A stretch of DNA of 64,000 nucleotides from Pelomonas lactea (GTDB taxonomy: Bacteria > Pseudomonadota > Gammaproteobacteria > Burkholderiales > Burkholderiaceae_C). The stretch spans positions 248,001 to 312,000 of the forward strand of contig NZ_JBIGHX010000005.1 of NCBI RefSeq assembly GCF_043555885.1, read 5' to 3'. Made by a program: the position numbers and the translations under genes. The notes beneath the pieces were generated by a model that saw only the letters and a list, made by a program, of their open reading frames with translations, searched no databases and was not told the DNA's origin. The stretch's first letter is position 1, and each line of letters begins with the position of its first letter. Of this stretch, positions 1 through 8,739 are shown in pieces.

Positions 1-20
1 CGCAGGAAGAGGTGGCTTGC

Positions 21-320
21 ATGAGCGACGACTCGTGGGACATCGCGCCCCCGCCGTTCAACGCGGATGCGGCGCTGCAGACGATGAAGCGCTTCGTGCG
101 CGACCAGCGCGTGCTGGCCGAGCGTGGCGGCGCGTGGATGCTGGGCGCCGATGCGGTGCTGAAGCTGGCCGTCGACGGCGCGGCGGTCACCGTGCAACTT
201 GCCAAACGCCCGGCGCGCACCCCCGAGTGGGACACGTTCACGCTGAAGGCGCCCACCGACGCGCGCAAGCTGCAGGACGAGATCAAACGCCGCCTGACGC
301 GCTGGAAGGACGACGAGTGA
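21..320 (+). CDS. Conserved small protein of unknown function
   Basis: A 99-residue soluble protein with no signal peptide or membrane segment. The ATG at 21 is preferred over the in-frame GTG at 12 because a purine-rich AGGAAGAGG lies 4-12, at ribosome-binding distance from 21. The product is mixed alpha/beta in character, with a charged helix near the C-terminus (KLQDEIKRRLTRWKDDE). I do not recognise a named domain. Its stop codon overlaps the GTG start of the next gene (GTGA), so the two are probably translationally coupled and it may assist the CoA-ligase-like enzyme. That role is inferred from position only. Confidence 0.7.
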   Translation: MSDDSWDIAPPPFNADAALQTMKRFVRDQRVLAERGGAWMLGADAVLKLAVDGAAVTVQLAKRPARTPEWDTFTLKAPTDARKLQDEIKRRLTRWKDDE

Positions 321-1552
321 CGGCGGCGTTCTACGACGCGCTGGAGGCGCGCGATCCGGCCGAGCGGGAGGCCGCGTTGATGGCCGCGCTGCCGCTGCAG
401 GTAGCCCACGCGCAGGCCAGCAGCCCGGCTTACGGGGAGTTGCTGGCGGGCATCGATGCCGCCGCCATCACGTCGCGCGCCGCGCTGGCCACGCTGCCGC
501 TGACGCGCAAGAGCAGCCTGGCGGCCGCGCAGTCGGCCCGGCGTTCGCTGCGCCTGGGCGGCTTCGCGGCCGGTGCGCCGCGGCGCATCTTCCAGTCTCC
601 CGGGCCGCTGTACGAGCCCGAACCGGACGCGGACGGCGTGGACCCCTGGCGCGTCATCCGGGCGCTGCATGCGGCCGGCATCCGTGCGGGCCAGCTCGCG
701 CATGTCAGCTTCAGCTATCACCTGACGCCGGCCGGCGCCATGATGGAAGCCGGTCTGCGCGCGCTGGGCGCGGCCAGCTTCCCCGGCGGCGTTGGCAACA
801 CCGAGCTGCAGCTGCAGGCCATGCTGGACCTGCAACCCGAGGCCTACGCCGGCACGCCCAGCTTCCTGCGCATCCTGCTGGAGAAGGCCGCCGAGGCCGG
901 CCATGCCTTGCCGTCGCTGAAGCGGGCGCTCGTCAGCGGCGAGGCCTGCCCGCCGCCGCTCGTGGCCTGGTTCGCCGAGCGCGGCGTGGACGCCTATCAG
1001 TGCTACGCCACGGCCGACCTGGGCCTCATCGCCTACCAGACCGCGGCGCGCGACGGGCTGGTGGTGGACGAGGGCGTCATCGTCGAGATCGTGCGCCCGG
1101 GCTCGGGCGAGCCGCTGCCCGACGGCGAGGTGGGCGAGGTGGTCGTGACGACGCTGTCGCCCGGCTATCCGCTGATCCGCTTCGCCACCGGCGACCTGTC
1201 CGCCGTGATGCCTGGTGCCAGCCCTTGCGGCCGCACCAACCAGCGGCTGCGCGGCTGGCTGGGGCGGGCCGACCAGTCGGCCAAGGTGCGCGGCATGTTC
1301 GTGCATGCGGGCCAGGTGGCCGACCTCGTCAAGCGCCACCCCGAGGTGCGGCGCGCGCGCCTTGTCGTCAGCGGCGAGCTGGCGCAGGATCAGGTCGTGC
1401 TGCAGGTGGAAATGTGGAAACCCACAACCCCGGCGCCCGTGGAAAGCCTGATGCTGACCGCCCGTGACCTCACCAAACTGCGGGTTGAGATAGAACTGCT
1501 GCCGGAGGGCAGCCTGCCCAACGACGGCAAACTCATCGAAGACCGTCGCTAA
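317..1552 (+). CDS. Phenylacetate-CoA ligase-like (AMP-forming) enzyme
   Basis: A 411-residue protein of the adenylate-forming (ANL) superfamily, closest by eye to PaaK-type phenylacetate-CoA ligases. Such enzymes activate an aromatic acid as acyl-AMP and transfer it to CoA in the cytoplasm. The AMP-binding segment is seen as AYQCYATADLGLIAYQT, followed by RFATGDLS and the hinge region GWLGRADQSAKVRG. The C-terminal small domain ends near LPNDGKLIEDRR. The start is GTG at 317, overlapping the upstream TGA. The glycine/serine-rich P-loop of classic PaaK is weakly conserved, so the substrate is uncertain. The following gene encodes a Bug-type receptor, which hints at uptake and activation of an organic acid. 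Confidence 0.8.
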   Translation: MTAAFYDALEARDPAEREAALMAALPLQVAHAQASSPAYGELLAGIDAAAITSRAALATLPLTRKSSLAAAQSARRSLRLGGFAAGAPRRIFQSPGPLYEPEPDADGVDPWRVIRALHAAGIRAGQLAHVSFSYHLTPAGAMMEAGLRALGAASFPGGVGNTELQLQAMLDLQPEAYAGTPSFLRILLEKAAEAGHALPSLKRALVSGEACPPPLVAWFAERGVDAYQCYATADLGLIAYQTAARDGLVVDEGVIVEIVRPGSGEPLPDGEVGEVVVTTLSPGYPLIRFATGDLSAVMPGASPCGRTNQRLRGWLGRADQSAKVRGMFVHAGQVADLVKRHPEVRRARLVVSGELAQDQVVLQVEMWKPTTPAPVESLMLTARDLTKLRVEIELLPEGSLPNDGKLIEDRR

Positions 1553-1567
1553 CCGCTGGAGACATCG

Positions 1568-2545
1568 ATGCGCACCTCATTCAAGCTGGCCGCCAGCCTG
1601 CTCGCCACCCTGGCCGCCTTGCCTGCCCTGGCCGAGTACCCGGACAAGCCCATCACGCTGGTCGTGCCGTTCACCGCCGGCGGCCCCACCGACAAGGTCG
1701 GCCGGGACCTGGCCGAGGCGCTGCGCAAGCCGCTGGGCGCCACCATCATCATCGAGAACGTCGGCGGCGTCGGCGGCACGCTGGGCGCCAACAAGGTGGC
1801 CAAGGCGTCGCCGGACGGCTACACGCTGCTGCTGCACCACATCGGCATCGCCAGCGCCACAGCGCTGTACCGCACGCTGCCGTACAAGACGCTGGAGGAC
1901 TTCGAGTACCTGGGCATGGTCAACGAAGTGCCGATGACGCTGATCGGTCGCCCCGACCTGCCGGCCAACAGCTATGCCGACCTCGCCAAGTGGATGGCGG
2001 CCAACAAGGGCAAGATCAACCTGGCCAACGCCGGCGTGGGCTCGGCCTCGCACCTGTGCGGGCTGCTGTTCCAGCAGGCCGTGCAGATCGACATGACCAC
2101 CGTGCCCTACAAGGGCACCGCGCCGGCCATGAACGACCTGCTGGGCAGCCAGGTCGACATCATGTGCGACCAGACCACCAACACCACCGGGCAGATCGAG
2201 TCCGGCAAGGTCAAGGCCTTCGCCGTCATGTCGTCCAAGCGGCTGACCAGCGGCGCGCTCGCCAAGCTGCCGACGGCCGACGAGTCCGGCCTGAAAGGCT
2301 TCAACCTGACGATCTGGCACGGCCTGTATGCGCCCAAGGGCACGCCCAAGGCGGTGCTGGACAAGGTCAACACGGCGCTGCGCGCGGCGCTGAAGGATGC
2401 CGACTTCCAGAAGCGCCAGGCGGCGCTGGGTGCGGTCATCGTGGCCGACGGCCGCGTTGCCCCGGCCGAGCACAAGAAGTTCGTCGAGGCCGAGATCAAC
2501 AAGCTGGGCCCCGTCATCAAGGCGGCCGGCATCTACGCCGACTGA
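1568..2545 (+). CDS. Tripartite tricarboxylate transporter (Bug family) substrate-binding protein
   Basis: A 325-residue periplasmic receptor. Residues 1-22 form a Sec signal peptide ending LPALAEYP. The mature protein begins with the family hallmark YPDKPITLVVPFTAGGPTD and keeps VPYKGTAPAMNDLLGSQVD in the second lobe. Bug proteins bind carboxylates or aromatic acids for TTT-type transporters, but no TctA/TctB membrane partner lies next to it. Orphan Bug receptors are very numerous in Burkholderiales. It lies 15 bp downstream of the CoA-ligase-like gene with GGAGAC before the ATG, so the three first genes may be one operon. The ligand is unknown. Confidence 0.9.
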   Translation: MRTSFKLAASLLATLAALPALAEYPDKPITLVVPFTAGGPTDKVGRDLAEALRKPLGATIIIENVGGVGGTLGANKVAKASPDGYTLLLHHIGIASATALYRTLPYKTLEDFEYLGMVNEVPMTLIGRPDLPANSYADLAKWMAANKGKINLANAGVGSASHLCGLLFQQAVQIDMTTVPYKGTAPAMNDLLGSQVDIMCDQTTNTTGQIESGKVKAFAVMSSKRLTSGALAKLPTADESGLKGFNLTIWHGLYAPKGTPKAVLDKVNTALRAALKDADFQKRQAALGAVIVADGRVAPAEHKKFVEAEINKLGPVIKAAGIYAD

Positions 2546-2579
2546 AGCCGGTGCGGCGCCCCTGTCCAGGGGCCGAACG

Positions 2580-2603
2580 AACAGGGGCTCGCGCCCCTGT
2601 TTT
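2580..2603 (+). terminator. Rho-independent terminator, probably bidirectional
   Basis: Stem AACAGGGGC (2580-2588), loop TCGC, stem GCCCCTGTT (2593-2601), then TTT. A second hairpin built from the same GCCCCTG/CAGGGGC halves lies just upstream (about 2558-2573), so alternative pairings are possible. It sits between the stop of the Bug receptor and the stop of the convergent glyoxalase-like gene. Confidence 0.75.
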
Positions 2604-3091
2604 CATTGGGCGTTGATCTTGTCGACCACCAGCCGGTGCTCGTCGTCCAGCACCCACACGTCCTCGTAGTCCACCTCGAAGAGATGGCCGTCCGGGTCGG
2701 TGAAGTAGCCGGCCACGCCCCAGTGCGTGCGGGTGGCGGGCTTCACGAGCCGGCCGCCGGCGGCGACGGCGCGAGCGAGGATGGCCGGCACCTCGTCGGG
2801 CGTCTTTGCGATGTGGATCAGCCCCACGCCCGCGAAGCCGGTGCCGTGCGGTGAATCGAACTGCGCGTCCTTCGCGAAGTCCGCGCGCGAGATCAGGCAC
2901 AGCGCGTAGCCGCCCAGGTCGAACTTGACGAAGCCGTCGTTGCCGGTGGGGGACCGCTGCCAGCCCAGCGCCTCGTAGAACGCCGCCGAGCGCGCCACGC
3001 TGTCCACCCCCAGCAGCACGAGATGCAGCCGCTGGCTGGGTGGCAGCGCGGACGTGGTTTCGAAGACGGTTCCAACGGGTTGATCCAGCAT
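2603..3091 (-). CDS. VOC family (glyoxalase/dioxygenase-like) protein
   Basis: A 162-residue cytoplasmic protein with a vicinal-oxygen-chelate fold. The first beta-alpha-beta module carries LHLVLLGVDSVARSAAFYEA and the last strands carry GYFTDPDGHLFEVDYED, whose final Glu is a usual metal ligand position. The start at 3091 (MLDQPVG) is chosen because a longer version from 3187 would add a low-complexity Ala/Pro stretch outside the fold. VOC proteins act as glyoxalases, antibiotic-resistance proteins or dioxygenases, and nothing here singles out the substrate. It is divergent from the glucan locus. Confidence 0.8.
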   Translation of the reverse strand: MLDQPVGTVFETTSALPPSQRLHLVLLGVDSVARSAAFYEALGWQRSPTGNDGFVKFDLGGYALCLISRADFAKDAQFDSPHGTGFAGVGLIHIAKTPDEVPAILARAVAAGGRLVKPATRTHWGVAGYFTDPDGHLFEVDYEDVWVLDDEHRLVVDKINAQ

Positions 3092-3259
3092 CGCTTGCGT
3101 GAGGTGGGTTGGCGAAGGCGCCGATGCTAGCCACACCCGCCGCGGCCGAGCAGCAGCCGGCGCACCGCTGGTGCCAGGTGTTGCCACAGCGCTGGCTGCA
3201 GGCCTCGCACCGCCTGTCGACGGCGGTCCACGGCAGCTGCCGGCCGGGTAAACACGCTG

Positions 3260-3288
3260 TTGACGCGATCCGGCCGCGTCGACAAAAT
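3260..3288 (+). promoter_or_regulatory. Predicted sigma-70 promoter of the glucan locus
   Basis: TTGACG at 3260-3265 and CAAAAT at 3283-3288 with a 17-bp spacer, a near-consensus arrangement that stands out in this GC-rich sequence. Transcription would begin about 3295, inside the operator palindrome at 3293-3306. An extra half-site-like GGTAAAC lies at 3247-3253, just upstream of the -35. Confidence 0.7.
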
Positions 3289-3292
3289 GCCG

Positions 3293-3306
3293 TGTAAACG
3301 TTTACA
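3293..3306 (+). promoter_or_regulatory. Perfect 14-bp LacI-family operator
   Basis: TGTAAACGTTTACA is a perfect palindrome with the central CG typical of LacI/GalR-family operators. It covers the predicted transcription start of the beta-glucosidase gene, so a bound repressor would block initiation. The LacI-type regulator encoded at 4694-5704 is the natural candidate. Autoregulation follows if both genes are on one transcript. Confidence 0.8.
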
Positions 3307-3342
3307 TGACGTCGGCAGGTGCAAGCCCAGCCGACCCTGCGG

Positions 3343-4686
3343 ATGAGACAACCGTTCCCGCCCGGCTTCCTGTGGGGCTGCGCCACCTCTGCCTACCAGA
3401 TCGAAGGCTCGCCGCTGGCCGACGGCGCCGGCGTGAGCAACTGGCATCGCTTCGTGCGCACGCCGGGCCGCGTGCTGGGCGGCGACACGGGCGACGTCGC
3501 CTGCGACCACTACCGCCGCATGAAGGACGACGTCGCGCTGATGCGCGCGCTGGGCCTGACGGCCTACCGTTTCAGCATCGCTTGGAACCGCGTCATGCCC
3601 GACGGCCGCGGCCGCGTGAACGCCGCCGGCCTGGGTTTCTACGAGCGGCTCGTGGACGAACTGCTGGCCGCCGGCATCACGCCGATGGCCACGTTGCACC
3701 ACTGGGACCTGCCCGCCGCGCTGGACGACCGCGGCGGCTGGCTCAACCCCGACATGCCCGGCTGGTTCGCCGACTACGCGCAGGTCTGCTTCAACGCGCT
3801 GGACGACCGCGTGCCGCTGTGGGCCACGCTCAACGAGCCCTGGGTCATCGCCGACCAGGGCTTTGTGCACGGTGCGCTGGCGCCCGGGCACAAGAGCGCC
3901 TTCGAGGCCGCCATCGTCGCGCACCGGCTGATGCAGGCGCATGCCGCGGCCGTGCAGGCCTACCGCGCGATCGGCCGCCACCGCATCGGCCTCGTTGTCA
4001 ACATCGAGCCCAAGCACGTGGCTGCCGACGCCACCGACGCCGACCGCCACGCCGCGCGCCTGGCCGACGCGTACATGAACCGCCAGTACCTCGACCCCGC
4101 GCTGCTGGGCAGCTACCCGGACGAGCTGCGCGAGGTCTTCGGCGAGGCCTGGCCCGACTGGCCGGCTGCCGAGGTCGAGGCGCTGAAGACCCCCGTCGAC
4201 TTCCTCGGCCTGAACTACTACACCCGCGCCGTCGTGCGCCACGACGCCAGGGCCTGGCCGGTGCCTGCCGCGCCGCAGCGCCAGCCGGGTGGCATCTACA
4301 CCGAGACCGGCTGGGAGCTGCACCCGCAGAGCCTGGCCGACACGCTGGTCTGGATGCACGAGCGCTACGGCGGCCTGCCGCTGTATGTCACCGAGAACGG
4401 CGCGGCCTTCTACGACCCGCCCACCGCCATCGCCGGCGAGGTCAATGACCCGCTGCGCGTGCACTACCTGCGCACCCACATCGCCGCCGTGCAGGACGCC
4501 ATCGCGCGCGGCGCCGACGTGCGCGGCTACTGCGCCTGGTCGCTGTTCGACAACCTCGAGTGGGCGCTGGGCTATGCCAAGCGCTTCGGCCTCGTGCATG
4601 TGGACTTCCAGACGCTGCAGCGCACGCCCAAGGCCAGCGCGCGCTTCTATGCTGAGGTCATCGCCGCCCACGGCGCCAATCTCTGA
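3343..4686 (+). CDS. GH1 beta-glucosidase
   Basis: A 447-residue cytoplasmic glycoside hydrolase of family 1, the usual length for bacterial members. The N-terminus FPPGFLWGCATSAYQIEG is the GH1 signature. The acid/base Glu165 lies in TLNEP and the nucleophile Glu351 in YVTENGAAF. No signal peptide is seen, so it should act on imported disaccharides and oligosaccharides. An in-frame GTG at 3319 could extend it by eight residues, but ATG 3343 gives the usual family start (MRQPFPPGF); neither has a clear Shine-Dalgarno. It is first in the locus and directly behind the operator. In this context the likely substrate is sophorose or short beta-1,2-glucosides (inference). Confidence 0.93.
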   Translation: MRQPFPPGFLWGCATSAYQIEGSPLADGAGVSNWHRFVRTPGRVLGGDTGDVACDHYRRMKDDVALMRALGLTAYRFSIAWNRVMPDGRGRVNAAGLGFYERLVDELLAAGITPMATLHHWDLPAALDDRGGWLNPDMPGWFADYAQVCFNALDDRVPLWATLNEPWVIADQGFVHGALAPGHKSAFEAAIVAHRLMQAHAAAVQAYRAIGRHRIGLVVNIEPKHVAADATDADRHAARLADAYMNRQYLDPALLGSYPDELREVFGEAWPDWPAAEVEALKTPVDFLGLNYYTRAVVRHDARAWPVPAAPQRQPGGIYTETGWELHPQSLADTLVWMHERYGGLPLYVTENGAAFYDPPTAIAGEVNDPLRVHYLRTHIAAVQDAIARGADVRGYCAWSLFDNLEWALGYAKRFGLVHVDFQTLQRTPKASARFYAEVIAAHGANL

Positions 4687-4693
4687 GAACAAG

Positions 4694-5704
4694 ATGACGG
4701 CTTCTCCCGCCACGATCAAGGATGTCGCCCGCGTCGCCGGCGTGTCGGTCGCCACGGTCTCGCGCGCGCTCAACGGCGCCGAGAACGTGCTGCCTCACAC
4801 CCGCCAGCGCATCCTCGACGTCGCCCGTGAACTGCGCTATTCGCCGTCGGGCGCCGCGCGCAGCCTCATCACGCGCCGCACCGACACCATCGGCGCGCTG
4901 CTGCCCGACCTGCACGGCGAGTTCTTCTCGGAGCTCATCCGCGGCATCGACCAGGCGGCCCGCGCGCGCGGCCTGCACCTGCTGCTGTCCAGCTCGCACG
5001 ACGACGCGAGCGAGGCCGCCGCGGCGCTGCGCGCGATGAACGGGCGCGTGGACGGGCTGGTCGTCATGTCGCCGCATGCCGATGACGACTTCCTGTCGCA
5101 GAACCTGCCGCCGTCGCTGCCCACCGTGCTGCTGAACTCCGGCGTGCGCGAGCCCTCGCAGCGCGTCTTCGCCGTCGACAACTTCGGCGGTGCGCGCGAG
5201 ATGACGGAGCACCTGGTGCGCAGCGGTCGCCGACGCATCGCCTTCCTGGGCGGCCCGGCCGCCAACTTCGAGGCCCGCGAGCGCGAGCGCGGCTACCGCG
5301 CGGGGCTGCCGGCCGGCGCCCGGCCCTGGCTCATCGAAGGCGATTTCTCGGAGGCCGGTGGCGAGCGCGCCGGCGCCCACCTGCTGGGCCTGGCGGCTGC
5401 CGAGCGGCCTGATGCCGTCTTCGCCGCCAACGACATCATGGCCATCGGCCTGCTGGGCGCCCTGCAGGCTGGCGGCGTGCGCGTGCCCGAGGACATCGCC
5501 GTCGCCGGCTTCGACGACATCCCCGTCGCGCGCTACATCAGCCCCGCACTCACCACCATGCGCGTGCCCATTGCCGCGCTGGGCAGCCAGGCGCTGGACG
5601 CGCTGGCCACCGCCCTCGACGGCTCCGCACCGGCCGGCCCGGCCGGTGCCACCGTCATGCCCGTGCAGCTCGTCGTGCGCCGCTCCTGCGGCTCGCGGCC
5701 CTGA
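4694..5704 (+). CDS. LacI-family transcriptional regulator
   Basis: A 336-residue repressor. Residues 5-30 (ATIKDVARVAGVSVATVSRA) are the LacI helix-turn-helix, followed by the hinge helix (SPSGAARSL) and a periplasmic-binding-protein-like effector domain with the conserved VAGFDDIPVARY near the C-terminus. It lies 7 bp behind the beta-glucosidase gene and upstream of the receptor gene, so it is probably the local regulator. It should bind TGTAAACGTTTACA and be released by a sugar such as sophorose or glucose (inference). Confidence 0.92.
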   Translation: MTASPATIKDVARVAGVSVATVSRALNGAENVLPHTRQRILDVARELRYSPSGAARSLITRRTDTIGALLPDLHGEFFSELIRGIDQAARARGLHLLLSSSHDDASEAAAALRAMNGRVDGLVVMSPHADDDFLSQNLPPSLPTVLLNSGVREPSQRVFAVDNFGGAREMTEHLVRSGRRRIAFLGGPAANFEARERERGYRAGLPAGARPWLIEGDFSEAGGERAGAHLLGLAAAERPDAVFAANDIMAIGLLGALQAGGVRVPEDIAVAGFDDIPVARYISPALTTMRVPIAALGSQALDALATALDGSAPAGPAGATVMPVQLVVRRSCGSRP

Positions 5705-5745
5705 GACCCGTCCATTCGCACAACACAACAGGAGACAAGGACATC

Positions 5746-8688
5746 ATGAGCACGCATCGCCCCCGCACCCCCTGGCGTCGCCACGCGCTGGCCTCGGCTG
5801 CCGCCACCGTTCTGTTCGCATTCGCCGGCGCCGCGTCGGCGCAGACCTCCAACGCCACCGTGCGTGGCAGCATCACCGCCGCCGGCGCTGCGGCCCCGGC
5901 AGGCACGGACGTCGTCGCCGTCAACAAGGCCAACGGCAACACCTACCGTACCAAGACACTGCCGGACGGCAGCTACGTGCTGGCGGGCCTGAACCCGGGC
6001 ACCTACGAGGTGCGTGTCGCCGGCGCGGCCAGCGGCAGCGTCATCACGCTGTCGGTGGGCCAGAACGCCACCGTCGATCTCGCCAGCGGCACCGCGCAGC
6101 TGGGCACCGTGGTCGTCGAAGGCAGCTCGGCGCGCCAGGGCGTCATCGACTCGCAGGTGGGCACCACGGTCTCCAACAAGATGATCGAGGCCATCCCCCA
6201 GGCGTCGCGCAATTTCCTGTCGGCGGCCGACTTTGCACCGGGCGTGCGCTTCGACACCGACCCGGGCGGCAACACGCGGCTGCGCGGTGGCTCGCAGAAC
6301 ATCGACTCCGTCAACGTCTTCATCGATGGCGTCGGCCGCAAGAACAACATCCTGCGCGGCGGCGTGAGTGGCCAGGACACCAGCCAGGGCAACCCCTTCC
6401 CGCAGGCCGCCATCGCCGAGTACCGCGTGCTGACGCAGAATTACAAGGCCGAGTTCGACCAGGTGTCCAGCGTGGCCATCGCTGCAGTCACCAAATCCGG
6501 CACCAACGAAACGCATGGAAACGTTTACGCCAACCGCACGGGCAGCAACTGGACATCGCTGAGCCCCATCCAGGAGCGTGACAAGGCCAACAAGATCGAG
6601 CCGCCGTCGTACAAGCAGATCGAGGCCGGCTTCAGCATCGGCGGCGCGATCAAGAAGGACGCGCTGCACTACTTCCTCGCCTACGACGGCAAGCAGCTCG
6701 AGAAGCCGCGCCAGCTGACGGCGATGAACCTCGACAAATACCCCGGCAGCCCCGGGCTGATCCCGTCCATCGCGGCACAGCAGGGCTCGTTCAAGGGCGA
6801 GTTCAAGGAACACCTGCTGTTCGGCAAGCTGTCGGCCGAGATCGACGACCGCCAGCGGCTGGACCTGTCGATGACGCTGCGCCGGGAAACCAGCTACTCC
6901 GTCGACGGCGACCGCTTCGCGCCCAGCACGGCCATCAACAACCAGAACAAGGAGTCGCGCGTCGACTTGAAGCACGAGTACGCCGCCGACCGCTGGCTCA
7001 ACGAGGCCCGCATCGGCTGGGAGCGCACGCAGTGGAATCCGCAGTCGGACGCCGTCGACCCGCAGGTCCGCTACAAGTACTCGCCGACGGACCGCATCAA
7101 CAACGTCCAGGACATCTTCTTCGTCGGCGGCTCGCCCAATGCGCAGGACAGGCGCCAGAGTGGCGTTTACCTGAAGGACGACTTCACCTACACCGCGATC
7201 AGCGGCCACGTCATCAAGGCCGGCGCGCAGTTCAAGGCCATGAAGTACGACCTCAGCGGCACCGCCTTCCGCGTGCCGACCATCGAGACGGTGCTGAACA
7301 CGACCACCGGCCAGCCCTACTACAACGGCCTGGCCTGCACCGGCACCAACGTCAGCAGCTCGGGCCTGTCCAGCGACCAGTGCAACATCCGCCTCGCCAT
7401 CCCCACCGCGTCGGCCAACTTCAAGAACAACCAGTACGGCGTCTACCTGCAGGACGACTGGAAGGTCACGAAGCAGCTGGAGCTCAATGTCGGCGCGCGC
7501 TGGGACTATGAAGACAACATGCTGAACAACAGCTATGCGACGCCGGCCGACCGCATCGCGATGCTGAACGCGCCGGACGGCCGCACCGTCGACGGCATCA
7601 CCGCGCCCCCCGGCCAGACCTACGCACAGACGCTGGCCAAGGCCGGCATCAACATTGCCGACTACATCTCCACCGGCAGCTCGCGCAAGGCTTACAAGGG
7701 CGCTTTCGCGCCGCGCCTGGGCGGCTCCTTCGACGTGCTGGGCAACAAGGCCACCGTCATCTACGGCGGCTGGGGCCGCAGCTACGACCGCAAGATGGCC
7801 AACAACGCGCTGGACGAGCTGCAGAAGAACGCCGCGCCCAACGGCGAGACGTGGATGATCAAGAACGACTTCAAGATGCCCTACGCCGACCAGATGAGCC
7901 TGGGCCTGCGCCAGGCGCTGGGCGCGTGGAATGCCGACATCGCCGTGTCCAAGGTCCATGCCAAGAACCAGTTCATCTGGTTCCTCGGCAACCGCGACCC
8001 CAACGGCGGCTTCGGCAACACCAATGCACTGGATCCGCTGTGGGGCGGCGCGCCGCGCAACTACGGCTCGCTGATCCTGGGCACCTTCGCTGGCGAGAAC
8101 AAGGCCACCAGCCTGTTCCTGTCGCTGGAGAAGCCCTACACGCAAGCCAGCGGCTGGAGCATGACCGTCGCTTACACCTACACCGACGCCAAGACCACCA
8201 ACCACGAATGGTCGGACGACATCTTCGACTGGGCCTACGGCAAGTCCACCTACGGTTTCAACCCCAGCAAGGATGCCGAGAAGCACCGCCTCGTCGTGGG
8301 CGGCTTGCTCGACAAGCTGCCCTGGGACCTGCAGCTCTCCGGCAAGCTGACGCTGGGCGACGGCCAGCCACGCCGCGTGCCCGACTGCCACACCGGCTTC
8401 TCAGGCCCCACGGGCTGCCGCGCCGTGGCCCGCGGCTCCGACACCTTCAAGCAGCTGGACCTTGCGCTGGCGAAGAACTTCAAGGTCTATGGCGGCGAAC
8501 TGCAGGTGCGGCTGGACGTGCTGAACCTCTTCAACACGGCCAACTGGGGCTACTACAACGACTGGGTCGGCGGCCCCTCCACGCCGCCGAAGAACGCGCT
8601 GGGCGGCGACAACCCCGACTTCGACACCCGCACCGGCGTCCGCGGCACGATGCGGCAGTTCAAGCTGGGCGCAAGTTACTCGTTCTAA
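5746..8688 (+). CDS. TonB-dependent outer-membrane receptor with carboxypeptidase-regulatory-like domain
   Basis: A 980-residue outer-membrane transporter. A signal peptide occupies residues 1 to about 31 (ending AASAQ). A carboxypeptidase-regulatory-like beta-sandwich follows (about 36-110), then the plug domain (about 130-250, with LRGGSQNIDSVNVFIDGVG) and a long barrel that ends in Phe (LGASYSF), as outer-membrane proteins do. It resembles Oar-like receptors used for oligosaccharides. GGAG precedes the ATG. Its place between the regulator and a secreted endo-glucanase supports a role in importing glucan fragments. No cognate TonB/ExbBD is encoded here. Codons near residue 258 contain a second operator-like sequence. 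Confidence 0.9.
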   Translation: MSTHRPRTPWRRHALASAAATVLFAFAGAASAQTSNATVRGSITAAGAAAPAGTDVVAVNKANGNTYRTKTLPDGSYVLAGLNPGTYEVRVAGAASGSVITLSVGQNATVDLASGTAQLGTVVVEGSSARQGVIDSQVGTTVSNKMIEAIPQASRNFLSAADFAPGVRFDTDPGGNTRLRGGSQNIDSVNVFIDGVGRKNNILRGGVSGQDTSQGNPFPQAAIAEYRVLTQNYKAEFDQVSSVAIAAVTKSGTNETHGNVYANRTGSNWTSLSPIQERDKANKIEPPSYKQIEAGFSIGGAIKKDALHYFLAYDGKQLEKPRQLTAMNLDKYPGSPGLIPSIAAQQGSFKGEFKEHLLFGKLSAEIDDRQRLDLSMTLRRETSYSVDGDRFAPSTAINNQNKESRVDLKHEYAADRWLNEARIGWERTQWNPQSDAVDPQVRYKYSPTDRINNVQDIFFVGGSPNAQDRRQSGVYLKDDFTYTAISGHVIKAGAQFKAMKYDLSGTAFRVPTIETVLNTTTGQPYYNGLACTGTNVSSSGLSSDQCNIRLAIPTASANFKNNQYGVYLQDDWKVTKQLELNVGARWDYEDNMLNNSYATPADRIAMLNAPDGRTVDGITAPPGQTYAQTLAKAGINIADYISTGSSRKAYKGAFAPRLGGSFDVLGNKATVIYGGWGRSYDRKMANNALDELQKNAAPNGETWMIKNDFKMPYADQMSLGLRQALGAWNADIAVSKVHAKNQFIWFLGNRDPNGGFGNTNALDPLWGGAPRNYGSLILGTFAGENKATSLFLSLEKPYTQASGWSMTVAYTYTDAKTTNHEWSDDIFDWAYGKSTYGFNPSKDAEKHRLVVGGLLDKLPWDLQLSGKLTLGDGQPRRVPDCHTGFSGPTGCRAVARGSDTFKQLDLALAKNFKVYGGELQVRLDVLNLFNTANWGYYNDWVGGPSTPPKNALGGDNPDFDTRTGVRGTMRQFKLGASYSF
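6516..6529 (+). promoter_or_regulatory. Operator-like site inside the TonB-receptor gene
   Basis: TGGAAACGTTTACG matches the perfect operator at 3293-3306 at 12 of 14 positions, including the whole AAACGTTTAC core. It reads as codons GGA-AAC-GTT-TAC, of which GGA and GTT look uncommon in this GC3-rich gene, hinting that the DNA sequence rather than the protein is constrained. It could be an auxiliary operator or roadblock, or chance. Confidence 0.35.
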
Positions 8689-8739
8689 CTCTGCAAGCCA
8701 CGGGGCCGGTCTGGGCCGGCTCCCACAATCGCCATTGCC

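Noticed and set aside
5533..8391. Very long minus-strand open frame opposite the TonB-receptor gene
   Set aside because: It mirrors a well-supported receptor gene, has no recognisable domain and is rich in the Val/Ala/Arg/Asp composition expected from antisense of GC-rich genes.
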